This document shows positions 17,948 through 26,082 of a DNA stretch of 64,000 nucleotides, one piece after another. Made by a program: the position numbers and the translations under genes. This DNA is from Brevibacterium jeotgali (GTDB taxonomy: Bacteria; Actinomycetota; Actinomycetes; Actinomycetales; Brevibacteriaceae). Position 1 is the first letter of the stretch. Each line of letters opens with the position of its first letter. The notes below the pieces were generated by a model. That model was not told the DNA's origin and did not search any database. It saw nothing but the letters and a program-made list of their open reading frames with translations. Location: contig NZ_FXZM01000004.1 in the NCBI RefSeq assembly GCF_900169175.1, forward strand, positions 226,716 through 290,715. Direction: 5' to 3'.

Positions 17948-18907
17948 ATGCCGATCAGCCACTGCCTCCTCGCACTGTCAGTCGCCGTCATGTGGGGGCT
18001 CAACTTCCTTGCGATCGACGCATCGCTCCAGCAGTTCCCGCCCATGCTGCTCGTGTCCCTGCGATTCGCGGTGCTGGCGATCCCCGCGCTCCTCTTCGTG
18101 CCCAGGCCCCAGGTGCCGGTGCGCTGGCTGCTCGGCTACGGCGCGGGCTTCGGGATCCTGCAGTTCGCCTTCCTCTTCTGGGGAATGGCGATCGGGATGC
18201 CGGCCGGGCTGGCGTCGCTCGTGCTGCAGGCATCCGCGCCGTTCACGGTCCTCCTGGGAGCAGTCCTGCTGCGGGAGCGGCTCGCACCGCTCCAGGTGGT
18301 GGGCATCCTCGTCGCGGTCGGCGGACTGACCGTCGTCGGCTGGTACCGGTTCGAGAACGCTGCGCTGCTGCCGTTCCTCCTCACGCTCGCAGGTGCGTTC
18401 GGCTGGTCGCTCGGCAACATCTGCAACCGTCAGGCGAGGACTGTCGAACCGCTCAAGCTGACGTTCTGGATGTCAGTGGTCCCGCCGGTCCCGATGCTGC
18501 TGGTGTCACTCGTGGTGGAGGGGCCTGCGGAGATCGCCGCATCGTTCGACGGGCTGGGATCGAGCACGGGCGTCCTCGCCCTGGTGGGCCTTGCGTACAC
18601 AGCCCTCATCGGCACGATCGCCGGGTCCGGGGTGTGGTCGTGGCTCATGGCGCGGCACCCGGCGGGGATCGTCGCCCCGTTCTCGCTGCTGGTGCCGGTC
18701 GTCGGCCTGTCCGCTGCCTGGCTGGTGCTCGGACAGGCGGTGTCTGTGACGGAGCTCGGCGGGGCGGTGCTCATCGTGGGCGGAGTCCTGCTGGGATCAC
18801 TGAAGGGGATGCGCGTCTCTGCACGCAGGAGGGGGCGGGAACGCTTCACTGCTGCGTTCCCGCCCCCTCCTGCGGATGCTCCTGCCCCACGCGGCTTCCG
18901 GCGGTGA
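17948..18907 (+). CDS. EamA/DMT-family transporter
   Basis: A permease of 319 residues with ten predicted membrane helices in two EamA repeats (first AVMWGLNFLAIDASLQQFPPML, second GAFGWSLGNICNRQARTV), typical of drug/metabolite exporters such as RhaT/YdcZ relatives. ATG 17948 (MPISHCLL) is preferred because the membrane domain begins at once. The last 27 residues (RRRGRERFTAAFPPPPAD and following) are encoded by the terminator hairpin at 18824-18874. Related proteins end at about LLGSLKG, so this tail is probably an accretion caused by loss of the original stop. It is convergent with the encapsulin gene, 11 bases away. Substrate unknown. Confidence 0.85.
   Translation: MPISHCLLALSVAVMWGLNFLAIDASLQQFPPMLLVSLRFAVLAIPALLFVPRPQVPVRWLLGYGAGFGILQFAFLFWGMAIGMPAGLASLVLQASAPFTVLLGAVLLRERLAPLQVVGILVAVGGLTVVGWYRFENAALLPFLLTLAGAFGWSLGNICNRQARTVEPLKLTFWMSVVPPVPMLLVSLVVEGPAEIAASFDGLGSSTGVLALVGLAYTALIGTIAGSGVWSWLMARHPAGIVAPFSLLVPVVGLSAAWLVLGQAVSVTELGGAVLIVGGVLLGSLKGMRVSARRRGRERFTAAFPPPPADAPAPRGFRR
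18824..18874. terminator. Hairpin terminator embedded in the 3' end of the EamA frame
   Basis: A perfect 21-bp inverted repeat (18824-18844 and 18854-18874) with a 9-base loop between the convergent EamA and encapsulin genes. Unusually, the EamA reading frame runs through it before stopping at 18907. Confidence 0.75.
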
Positions 18908-18918
18908 GGTCCCGGAGG

Positions 18919-19722
18919 TCAGGGCATGAGGTGCACGGCGGCCTCGGCGCTCGCCACGCGGAAGGTGAACGACTCCTCCAGGTAGAGGCTGACCTTCTCC
19001 CCGTCGTGCGAGTCGTACCCGATCGATACATCCTGACCCATGTGGAGCTCGTAGTCGCCGCCGCGCTGCGACACGACGATCGCGCCGTCGATGGCGGGCG
19101 CCCAGATCACGCGTCCCTCGTTGAGGATGCGCTGGATGTGCGCGGAGATCGGATTGCCCTCGTCGGCGGATTCCGCGAGCTGCGTGTACAGCTCTGCTGA
19201 CAGGAGCAGGTTGTACGGGCCGCCCACACCGTCGAGGCGGAGGGTCGTGATGGCCTCGGCCACTGCGGACGTCAGGTCCTTGATGTCCGACTGCAGCTGG
19301 ATGGGCTTGTGCGGGCTCGCGGAGATGATGCCGGACAGTCCGACACCGTCGCCCGAGCCGTTGAGGACCGCGTAGTCCTCTGCCTTGGCCAGGCGCATCG
19401 CGGCGTCCTTCGCGGGGTCCCAATCGGCGTCGACGGAGCCGCGGGCGACTGCGTCGATCTCATCGCGGCTGACGGAGAACGGCGCGCGCAGTTCGACGAC
19501 GGGCAGGGCCACGCGGCTGCGGCCGCGCACTCCGTCGACCTCCGTGGTGACATCGGAGACGCGTCCGGTGGTGAGTGAGGAGAACTCGTAGCCCCGCGGC
19601 TCGGGCATCTCGACGAAGCGACGGCCGGCGATGTGGCGACGGAACGTCTGCTTCACTTCGTCTTCCAGATCCGCCCAGGCGGCGTCGGAGATCGGTGCGA
19701 GTTCGCGATGAAGGTTGTTCAT
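18919..19722 (-). CDS. Encapsulin nanocompartment shell protein (linocin M18 family)
   Basis: A 267-residue HK97-fold shell protein that self-assembles into a protein nanocompartment; family 1 encapsulins of this length form small icosahedral shells. MNNLHRELAPISDAAWADLEDEVKQTF, GRRFVEMPEPRGYEFSSL, the DWDPAKDAAMRLAKAEDYAVLNG segment and the C-terminal EESFTFRVASAEAAVHL are family hallmarks. A strong GAGGAGG site precedes ATG 19722. Family 1 encapsulins usually sit beside a cargo gene (DyP peroxidase, ferritin-like or similar) with a C-terminal targeting peptide. Neither neighbour is such a gene: upstream on the same strand is a CPBP membrane protease (153 bases away) and downstream is a convergent permease. 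The cargo is therefore unknown and probably encoded elsewhere. Confidence 0.95.
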   Translation of the reverse strand: MNNLHRELAPISDAAWADLEDEVKQTFRRHIAGRRFVEMPEPRGYEFSSLTTGRVSDVTTEVDGVRGRSRVALPVVELRAPFSVSRDEIDAVARGSVDADWDPAKDAAMRLAKAEDYAVLNGSGDGVGLSGIISASPHKPIQLQSDIKDLTSAVAEAITTLRLDGVGGPYNLLLSAELYTQLAESADEGNPISAHIQRILNEGRVIWAPAIDGAIVVSQRGGDYELHMGQDVSIGYDSHDGEKVSLYLEESFTFRVASAEAAVHLMP

Positions 19723-19875
19723 GGTCGTGCCTCCTCAGGAGTGTGCCGTCTCGGATGCCGCAGGTGCGGGTCCGGTCGGCGGATGCGCGGGGCTGTGCAG
19801 CAGCACGGCCTGCCTCGCTTTCTTGATTGGTTCCAGTTTACTGCGCGTGGGGTCGGTCCACCAGTGAGTATGGAC

Positions 19876-21270
19876 TCACTCACCCGGTCGGTGTTCGGTG
19901 TGCGGCGAGGAGCGTCCGATATCGGTGGGGATCGGTCCGGTGGTCGCGCTGGTGTGGCCCGGGCCGGTCCCTGCGACGTCCTGTGTGAGGGATTCCGCGC
20001 CGGCAGAAGTCTCTCCGGTGCTGATCGGGATGGGTCCGGTGGCGGGCGAGGCCTCGGCGGCGGTGTCTGCTCCACCAGTCGTGCGCGCGAGCCGCCGTCG
20101 CTTCGCGAACCAGGAGAGGCCCGCGACGATGGCGGCCAGGAGCGCGAGCGGCACCAGCATGAAGGGGCCGCCCGTCCCCGCCGATCTGTCGAATCCTGCA
20201 TCCATCTGGTCTGACAGTGAGGCCACGATGAGGAGGAAGACATTGTTGGCGGTGTGGATCGCGATCGCGGACTCGAGTCCGCCGGTGCGCTGGGTGAGGA
20301 CCGACAGGAGGACGCCGAAGAGCAGGTAGTAGACGATGAGCCAGACGTCCGCAGCGAAGTGGGCTGCGGAGAAGGCCGTCGCGCTGACCGCGGTGCCGAC
20401 GATGAAGCCCCAGCGGTTCGAGCGGAACCAGCCGCCGACAGAGCGCTGGACCACCCCGCGGAACATGTACTCCTCAGCGGCTGCCTGCAGGGGCGTCGTG
20501 AGGATGATGATGCACAGGAATGCCAGCGTGGTGCCGGAGAACGTGAGCGACTGGTACGTGGGGTCGAGGAAGCTCGAGGCGGCGAACAGCAGGTAGACCG
20601 GGGCGGCGATCGCGAAGGAGATCAGCAGCCAGCGCCAGCGCAGCCCGGGCGCGACCGAATGGAAGTACCCGATTCTCACACCGTTGATCCACCGGTGCGC
20701 GATGAGAGCCGCTCCCGCTCCGGCGATGAGGCTGAGGTTCGTCGCTGCGAGGACGGCCGGAGTCATCGAGATGCGCCCCTCGGAGAGCGCGTCGAGGGAC
20801 TGCATTCCCAGCACCATGTCGGCCATGACGGCCACGATGCTGAAGAGCAGCGAGAAGAGCAGCATCACAGCGATCACGACGACGATGCTGATCGCGCCCT
20901 TCCACCACCGGGATCGGGGAGTGCGGTAGCTGGAGCCGAACGGCAGGCCGGGATGCGGGGTATGCGGGTCCCGGGTGTCCAGGGGAGCGCCGAATGCGGC
21001 AGCGGGGTGGGCGCCTGCTGGGTAGGTGCCCGCTGGGGAGGCGCCGGCCGGGTAGGCGCCGCTCGGCGGCATGCCGTGCGCGGCGGGACCGCTCGAGGGG
21101 CCCCCGGGAGGGGCGCCCGGGTAGCCGGGCGCGGCGCCCGGGTGGGCGACCTGCTGGGGCCCGCCCGGCTGCTCGCCCGTCGGCGGCGAGTACACGTAGG
21201 GGCCCGGCTGCGGTCCCGGGTCCGGCAGCGGCTCGTTCTGATCGGGTGGGGGAGGGACGTTGTCGGTCAC
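19876..21270 (-). CDS. CPBP-family intramembrane metalloprotease
   Basis: A 464-residue membrane protein. The first 115 residues are Pro/Gly/Ala-rich (PGAAPGYPGAPPGG, repeated YPAGA). Then come about eight membrane helices with the CPBP (Abi/Rce1-like) motifs: EEYMFRGV (paired Glu and Arg), FSAAHF (His) and HTANN (His/Asn). A cytoplasmic tail contains two TGPIP segments. The family includes prenyl-protein processing enzymes and bacteriocin maturation or self-immunity proteins; its target here is unknown. The start is GTG 21270 (MTDNVPPPP). It is upstream of the encapsulin on the same strand, so co-transcription is possible. The C-terminal tail was checked for an encapsulin-targeting peptide and none is convincing. 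Confidence 0.87.
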   Translation of the reverse strand: MTDNVPPPPDQNEPLPDPGPQPGPYVYSPPTGEQPGGPQQVAHPGAAPGYPGAPPGGPSSGPAAHGMPPSGAYPAGASPAGTYPAGAHPAAAFGAPLDTRDPHTPHPGLPFGSSYRTPRSRWWKGAISIVVVIAVMLLFSLLFSIVAVMADMVLGMQSLDALSEGRISMTPAVLAATNLSLIAGAGAALIAHRWINGVRIGYFHSVAPGLRWRWLLISFAIAAPVYLLFAASSFLDPTYQSLTFSGTTLAFLCIIILTTPLQAAAEEYMFRGVVQRSVGGWFRSNRWGFIVGTAVSATAFSAAHFAADVWLIVYYLLFGVLLSVLTQRTGGLESAIAIHTANNVFLLIVASLSDQMDAGFDRSAGTGGPFMLVPLALLAAIVAGLSWFAKRRRLARTTGGADTAAEASPATGPIPISTGETSAGAESLTQDVAGTGPGHTSATTGPIPTDIGRSSPHTEHRPGE

Positions 21271-21365
21271 CCCTCCACCATACGTTCGACGCCGGCTCCT
21301 GGGTACAGAGTGCGAAGGTCGCGCATGCTCTGTGCACGGGCAGCGTCGAGTGAGACGGTGGAGAT

Positions 21366-23522
21366 ATGACGAATCTGCTCTCCTCGTCCACCAGTCCGTA
21401 CCTGCGTGCGCATGCGGACAATCCTGTCGAGTGGCGCCCGTGGGGCAGGGCCGCGTTCGACGAGGCCCGTGACCGGGACGTCCCGGTGCTGGTGAGCATC
21501 GGCTACTCGACGTGTCACTGGTGCCACGTCATGGCGGCGGAGTCGTTCTCGGATCCGGAGGTCGGGCGACTGCTGGGCGAATCCGTGGTGGCGATCAAAC
21601 TGGACCGCGAGGAGCTGCCCGCCGTCGATGCCTTCTATATGGACGCGCTGCTGGCGATGCGGGGGCAGGGCGGCTGGCCGCTCAATGTCTTCACGACGCC
21701 GGATGCACGGCCGTTCTTCGCCGGCACCTACTTCCCGTCGGAGCCCAGCGGCGGGATGCCCGGCTTCCGTCAGGTCGTCACGACGATCGCCCGGACATGG
21801 GCGAACGATCGGGAGCGGGCGGAGTCGATCGCGAGCCAGCTCGCCGCGTCGCTGGTCCGCCTGCCGGATCTGTCGAGGGGGCTCCCTGCCGGCGGGCCCG
21901 TCCCGGAGGTCGACGACGATTCGCTCACGGCCGCCGCAGAGAACCTCCTCTCTGCCGAGGATCAGCGCTGGGGCGGATTCGGCTCATCGCCGAAGTTCCC
22001 GCCGACGCTGAGTCTCATCCAGCTGCTCCGGCGCCATGACCGCTCCTACGCGCCCGAGGTCCCCGCAGGTCCCGAGCTCGCGGCAGTCCGCCGCACCTTC
22101 GCTGGGATCTCATCTGGAGGGATGCGGGACCAGGTCGACGGCGGCATCGCGCGCTACAGCGTCGACGCGCGGTGGCACATCCCGCACTTCGAGAAGATGC
22201 TCTTCGACAATGCCCTGTACCTCAGGGCCGCCACCCGCTGGTACGCCACAGAACGAGGCCGAGGCGACTCTTCCCGGTACACGGCGCTGGCCGCGCGCGA
22301 GGTCCACGACACCGCCCGCTTCCTCCTGGACCGACTCGAGCTGCCAGGCGGTGGCTTCGCCTCCGGACTCGACGCCGATTCGGCTGACGATGACGGGAAC
22401 CGGACGGAGGGCGCGTACTACCTGGAGGCGGGGGGCGCCGTCCCGGAACCGTTCGTCGCACTGGGGCCCGTCGACGCCGCCGCGCCCGGTCGGCCCTTCG
22501 CCGTCGGCTTCCCGGCGATCGCGGACTGGGTGCACGGTGGGGAGGAGCCCGGGAGCGGTGGGTCTGCGGCGGACATTGCTGGCGCGGATTCTGCTGGCGC
22601 GGAATCTGCTGGCGGCGAGACGGTTGGCGCGGATCCTGCTATCGCGGACACTGCTGGCGCGGAATCGGCCGAGGCCGGTTCTGCTGGTGCCGATCCTGCC
22701 GATCCTGCCGGTCCTGCCTGTGCCGACTCTGCTGCGGATGCTGTGACGGGCGGTGCAGACGCACCGTGGGCAACGGCCGCTGCACGTGAGGCTCGGCAGC
22801 GCGTGGCCGAGCGGCGGGCCGGTCGTGCGCTTCCGAACCGGGACGAGAAGCTCGTGACGGAGTGGAACGGCCTCGCGATCGTCGCGCTCATGGAGGCCGG
22901 CCGAGTCTTCGAGGTCGACGAGTGGATGGCTGCTGCGACGCGTGCCTTCGAGGTGCTGTCGGCGGCGAACCAGGGCGATTCGCCGCTGCGCAGCAGCACG
23001 GAGGGCGAAGGCGGTCCGGGGGCAGCGGGGCTCTCCGATGCGGCGCAGACGGCGGTCGCCGCCCACGCGGTCGGTGAGGACGAGGCGTTCGCGACGGCGC
23101 TGAGCGACGCGCTGGGCTTCGTCGTCTTCCCGCAGCAGGATCGCGAGGACGACGGGAACCCGGCGGGAGCCTCGGCAGCGGTGGGAGAACAGCCGGCCGT
23201 ACGATCCGGCGGCCGGTGGGAGGGCGCCAGCCTCCTGGACGCCCATGGCGACGGGATCGTGCCGGCGAGGGGCTCGGATCCCCTGGACGGCTCGGCGCCC
23301 TCGGGCCGTTCGGCGCTGATCGAGGCGCTGAGGCTGGCGGTGGGCGACAGTCACGCAGACTCGGTCCCCCGCATCTTGGGACCTGACGGCCGCGAGGTGA
23401 GTGCGGACGAGCTCACAGATCTGCGCCGCCGACTCCTCGCGTCGACGCTGCCGGCGCTGCAGCAGGCGACGCGGGCGCTCGGCTGGCTGCTGGCAGAGGC
23501 GGAGCTCGACGCGGCGCAATGA
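21366..23522 (+). CDS. Thioredoxin-domain protein of the SSP411/YyaL (DUF255) family
   Basis: A 718-residue cytosolic protein. The N-terminal thioredoxin-like domain has the conserved [17 protein letters not shown] (C50, C53) and [23 protein letters not shown]. It is followed by a helical (alpha/alpha)6-barrel-like domain with [46 protein letters not shown] and [13 protein letters not shown]. The biochemical role of this widespread family is not settled. Residues about 400-460 are an Ala/Asp/Gly-rich insert built from 15-base repeats ([18 protein letters not shown]), absent from typical members. RBS GGTGGAG precedes ATG 21366. It shares a 95-base divergent gap with the CPBP gene. Confidence 0.88.
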   Translation: MTNLLSSSTSPYLRAHADNPVEWRPWGRAAFDEARDRDVPVLVSIGYSTCHWCHVMAAESFSDPEVGRLLGESVVAIKLDREELPAVDAFYMDALLAMRGQGGWPLNVFTTPDARPFFAGTYFPSEPSGGMPGFRQVVTTIARTWANDRERAESIASQLAASLVRLPDLSRGLPAGGPVPEVDDDSLTAAAENLLSAEDQRWGGFGSSPKFPPTLSLIQLLRRHDRSYAPEVPAGPELAAVRRTFAGISSGGMRDQVDGGIARYSVDARWHIPHFEKMLFDNALYLRAATRWYATERGRGDSSRYTALAAREVHDTARFLLDRLELPGGGFASGLDADSADDDGNRTEGAYYLEAGGAVPEPFVALGPVDAAAPGRPFAVGFPAIADWVHGGEEPGSGGSAADIAGADSAGAESAGGETVGADPAIADTAGAESAEAGSAGADPADPAGPACADSAADAVTGGADAPWATAAAREARQRVAERRAGRALPNRDEKLVTEWNGLAIVALMEAGRVFEVDEWMAAATRAFEVLSAANQGDSPLRSSTEGEGGPGAAGLSDAAQTAVAAHAVGEDEAFATALSDALGFVVFPQQDREDDGNPAGASAAVGEQPAVRSGGRWEGASLLDAHGDGIVPARGSDPLDGSAPSGRSALIEALRLAVGDSHADSVPRILGPDGREVSADELTDLRRRLLASTLPALQQATRALGWLLAEAELDAAQ

Positions 23523-23595
23523 CGCTGGTGAGTCGGTGATCCCGGTCAGCGATGCGGGTGAGGGGTGCCTTCACTGCGTGTTGAGCCGTATCAGA

Positions 23596-23601
23596 TAGCG
23601 T
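23596..23601 (+). promoter_or_regulatory. -10 box placed for leaderless transcription of the thioredoxin gene
   Basis: TAGCGT ends 6 bases before the ATG at 23608, and no ribosome binding site is present. That spacing is typical of actinobacterial leaderless genes. Confidence 0.4.
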
Positions 23602-23607
23602 GTTCGG

Positions 23608-24096
23608 ATGAGCACAACCACGGTCACATCGGACAACCTGCAGTCGACCGTTGGGGACAACGACATCGTCATCCTCGACTTCTGGGCGGACTGGTGCGGT
23701 CCCTGCCGCAATTTCGCCCCCGTGTACGAAGAGGCATCCGCGAAGCACGAGGACATCGTGTTCGGGAAGGTCGACACGGAAGCCGAACAGCAGCTTGCGG
23801 GCGCGTTCGGGATCACCTCCATCCCCACACTCATGGTCTTCCGCGAGGGCGTGGGCGTCTTCAGCCAGGCAGGGGCACTCGCCGCGCCGCAGCTGGAGGA
23901 GCTCATCGAGGGCGTGCGGAACCTCGACATGGAGGACGTGCACAAGCAGGTCGAGGAGCAGAAGGCGAAGATGGCCGAGGAAGAGGCCAACGGTGTGGTT
24001 GCCGGCGAGGAGGCCGCAGGCCAGGACTCCGGCAGCCAGGAGCAGGAGCAGCCGCGTTCCGCCGGCGCACCGGGGACCTCGCCCACGGACTTCTGA
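23608..24096 (+). CDS. Thioredoxin with C-terminal extension
   Basis: A 162-residue cytosolic thiol-disulfide oxidoreductase. The thioredoxin fold (residues 1-110) has the active site WCGPC (C30, C33) and the cis-proline loop SIPTLMVF. Residues 111-162 are an extra charged helix (EDVHKQVEEQKAKMAEEEA) and a Gln/Glu/Ser-rich tail, beyond the usual length of about 105-110. The extension resembles a short coiled coil. Downstream of the SSP411-type gene by 86 bases, but probably with its own leaderless promoter. Confidence 0.92.
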   Translation: MSTTTVTSDNLQSTVGDNDIVILDFWADWCGPCRNFAPVYEEASAKHEDIVFGKVDTEAEQQLAGAFGITSIPTLMVFREGVGVFSQAGALAAPQLEELIEGVRNLDMEDVHKQVEEQKAKMAEEEANGVVAGEEAAGQDSGSQEQEQPRSAGAPGTSPTDF

Positions 24097-24158
24097 GGTT
24101 CCAGACTGCTGAGACTCGAGACCGCTGAGGTTCCAGGCCTCTGCGGATCCTGAATCCT

Positions 24159-24199
24159 GACGCCTTCACCGGGTGTTCGCATCGCCCGGTGAAGGCGTC
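24159..24199. terminator. Bidirectional hairpin terminator
   Basis: A perfect 15-bp inverted repeat (24159-24173 and 24185-24199) with an 11-base loop between the convergent thioredoxin and M18 aminopeptidase genes. Confidence 0.8.
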
Positions 24200-24207
24200 T
24201 CGTCTAT

Positions 24208-25746
24208 TCAGCCGGCGAAGTATGCCGCCAGGGCTGCACGCAGGTCCGCGAGATCGGACACCGCGCACATCTCGCGCGCCGAATGCATCGACCACAGTGC
24301 CGGCCCCACATCGACGGTGGTCATCCCCAGTCGGGTCGCGGTCAGGGGGCCGATCGTCGATCCGCACGGGATCGTGTTGTGCGAGACGAACTCCTGGAAC
24401 CCCACCCCCGCGGCGCGGCACGCGCGCGCCCACACCGCGGTGCCGACAGCGTCGGTGGAATAGCGCTGCTGCGCATTGATCTTGAGCAGCGGTCCGCCGC
24501 CCAGCCTCGGGCGGTTGACCGGGTCGTGGTGACCCGGATAGTTCGGGTGCACTGCGTGGCCCGCGTCGGAGGAGACGCAGACAGAGGCGGACAGCGCCTG
24601 CAGGTGGTCATCGCGCTCGCCTCCCAGCCCTGTGGTGACCCGTTCGAGGACGACGTCGAGGAAGGGACCGCTGGCGCCGGACCGCGTCTCCGATCCCACC
24701 TCCTCATGGTCGAACGCGGCGAGCACGGCGATGCCCGAGAGCTCTGCGGGGTCGACGTCCTCGAGTGCGCTCGTCCCCGCCCACACGGACGCGAGGTTGT
24801 CCAGGCGCGGGGATGCCAGGAACTCGCTGTGCGCCCCGAAGGCGGCCGGCTCCTGCACGGGGAACGTGAGGACGTCGTAGCCGTCGACGTCGGCCAGGTC
24901 GACCCCTGCGGAGTCCGCGAGGAGGCCCAGCACGTGCGAACCTGCCGCGTCGGGATCGCCGAGGTCCCCCGCCTCCACCATGTCGGCCAGACCGATCACC
25001 GGCTGGGTGTGACGCTGCCGGTCGAGGGCGAGTCCGTCGTTGGCCTTCCGGTCCAGGTGGATCGCGAGCTGGGGGATGCGGGCGATCGGGGCCGTCTGCG
25101 CGAGGACGGTCGTGCCGTCGCGCAGCACCAGGCGCCCTGCGAAGCACAGCTCTCGGTCGAGCCATGAGTTGAGCAGCGGCCCACCGTAGATCTCCACCCC
25201 GGCCTGGAGTGCGCCCTCCGCCACGAAGTCCGGCTGGGGCTTGAGCTTGAAGCCCGGAGAGTCGGTGTGCGCACCGACGACGTGGAACGGGAATGAGGCT
25301 GGAGTGCTCTGAGCGGTTGGGGCGCTCTGGGTGGTTCGGGCGCTCTGAGTGGTTGGGGCGCTCTGGGTGGGTGGGGGCGGAGTCGGGACCGTTGCCGACG
25401 CTGCGGCCGTGGCCGTGCCGGTGGCCGTGGCGGGCACGGCGAAGGCGATGACTGCGCCGTCACGGACCACGACGTACCTGCCGCCTGGTTCCAGAGCCCA
25501 CCGGTCCTCTTCGTCGAGTTCTTCGAACCCGCCGTCCACAAGGCGCTCTCGCACCGCGTATGCCGCGTGGTACGACGACGGGGAGTCCATGACGAACGAC
25601 GACAGGTCCGCAGCGAGAGCGGCGTCGACGGCCGATCCGGTGCGGTGGGGTCCAGGCTCCGTCGCCGCACGGCCGCGCCCTGCCGGCCGGAGTGCGGGGT
25701 CGTCCTGTGGTCCGGGGATGCGTCCGTGCGGAGTCGTATCGGTCAT
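24208..25746 (-). CDS. apeB: M18 family aminopeptidase
   Basis: A 512-residue dinuclear zinc aminopeptidase of the aspartyl aminopeptidase family (ApeB/PepC type), which removes N-terminal, often acidic, residues from peptides in the cytosol. Metal-ligand and catalytic motifs are visible: GAHTDSPGFKLKP (His), DHEEVGSETRSGASGPFL (Glu pair), SSDAGHAVHPNYPGHHDP (Asp) and WSMHSAREM (His). The normal length is about 430; the excess is an N-terminal extension plus a TQSAPTTQSARTTQSAP insert (about residues 120-150) coded by 21-base repeats placed before the first metal motif. The start at 25746 gives MTDTTPHGR; an internal start near the M18 domain cannot be excluded. Confidence 0.9.
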   Translation of the reverse strand: MTDTTPHGRIPGPQDDPALRPAGRGRAATEPGPHRTGSAVDAALAADLSSFVMDSPSSYHAAYAVRERLVDGGFEELDEEDRWALEPGGRYVVVRDGAVIAFAVPATATGTATAAASATVPTPPPPTQSAPTTQSARTTQSAPTAQSTPASFPFHVVGAHTDSPGFKLKPQPDFVAEGALQAGVEIYGGPLLNSWLDRELCFAGRLVLRDGTTVLAQTAPIARIPQLAIHLDRKANDGLALDRQRHTQPVIGLADMVEAGDLGDPDAAGSHVLGLLADSAGVDLADVDGYDVLTFPVQEPAAFGAHSEFLASPRLDNLASVWAGTSALEDVDPAELSGIAVLAAFDHEEVGSETRSGASGPFLDVVLERVTTGLGGERDDHLQALSASVCVSSDAGHAVHPNYPGHHDPVNRPRLGGGPLLKINAQQRYSTDAVGTAVWARACRAAGVGFQEFVSHNTIPCGSTIGPLTATRLGMTTVDVGPALWSMHSAREMCAVSDLADLRAALAAYFAG

Positions 25747-25961
25747 GCAGCCAGCCTATGCGGTGACCGGAAGAGAAGGCGGTGGAACAGAGGGCTGGGT
25801 GGGTGAGACGGAGGGTGAGAGCTCGCGGGGTCGCTCTGTGACCTGGAGTGCGCACGGGCTCATCAGCGCATTCGGCGGCATCGTGTCCGGGACCGAGCGG
25901 AAGTGCTCTGCGGGATGATCAAACCGAACACAGATCGAATAAAGACTAGAACAAGAGCGTG

Positions 25962-25984
25962 ATATCGAATAGACTGTTCGATAT
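25962..25984. promoter_or_regulatory. Inverted repeat upstream of the 13E12 HNH gene
   Basis: ATATCGAA and TTCGATAT are perfect inverted arms separated by 7 bases in an AT-rich stretch about 100 bases upstream of the DUF222 start. The core TCGAA-N7-TTCGA is like the actinobacterial LexA box (TCGAAC-N4-GTTCGA) but one base longer between arms. 13E12-family genes in mycobacteria are known to carry LexA sites, so SOS control is possible but unproven. Confidence 0.4.
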
Positions 25985-26001
25985 ACACGTAGTACTGATG
26001 T

Positions 26002-26036
26002 CTCGTGATCACCTGCTGGAGGTGCGTGATCACGAG
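26002..26036. promoter_or_regulatory. Second inverted repeat upstream of the 13E12 HNH gene
   Basis: CTCGTGATCAC (26002-26012) and GTGATCACGAG (26026-26036) form perfect 11-bp arms with a 13-base loop, 46 bases upstream of the start codon. It would lie in the 5' leader of the mRNA and could be a hairpin or an operator with two GTGATCAC half-sites. Confidence 0.45.
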
Positions 26037-26082
26037 GAGCGGTCCCGTGTAGCCGGGGCGGTCCAGCGAAGGGGGTGGCGGC

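Noticed and set aside
19876..19945. C-terminal tail of the CPBP protein (TDIGRSS) as an encapsulin-targeting peptide.
   Set aside because: Only a loose resemblance to the LGIGSLKG consensus, and the protein is an integral membrane protein.
25962..25984. A definite LexA/SOS box.
   Set aside because: The arm spacing is one base longer than the known actinobacterial box, so it is kept only as a candidate operator.
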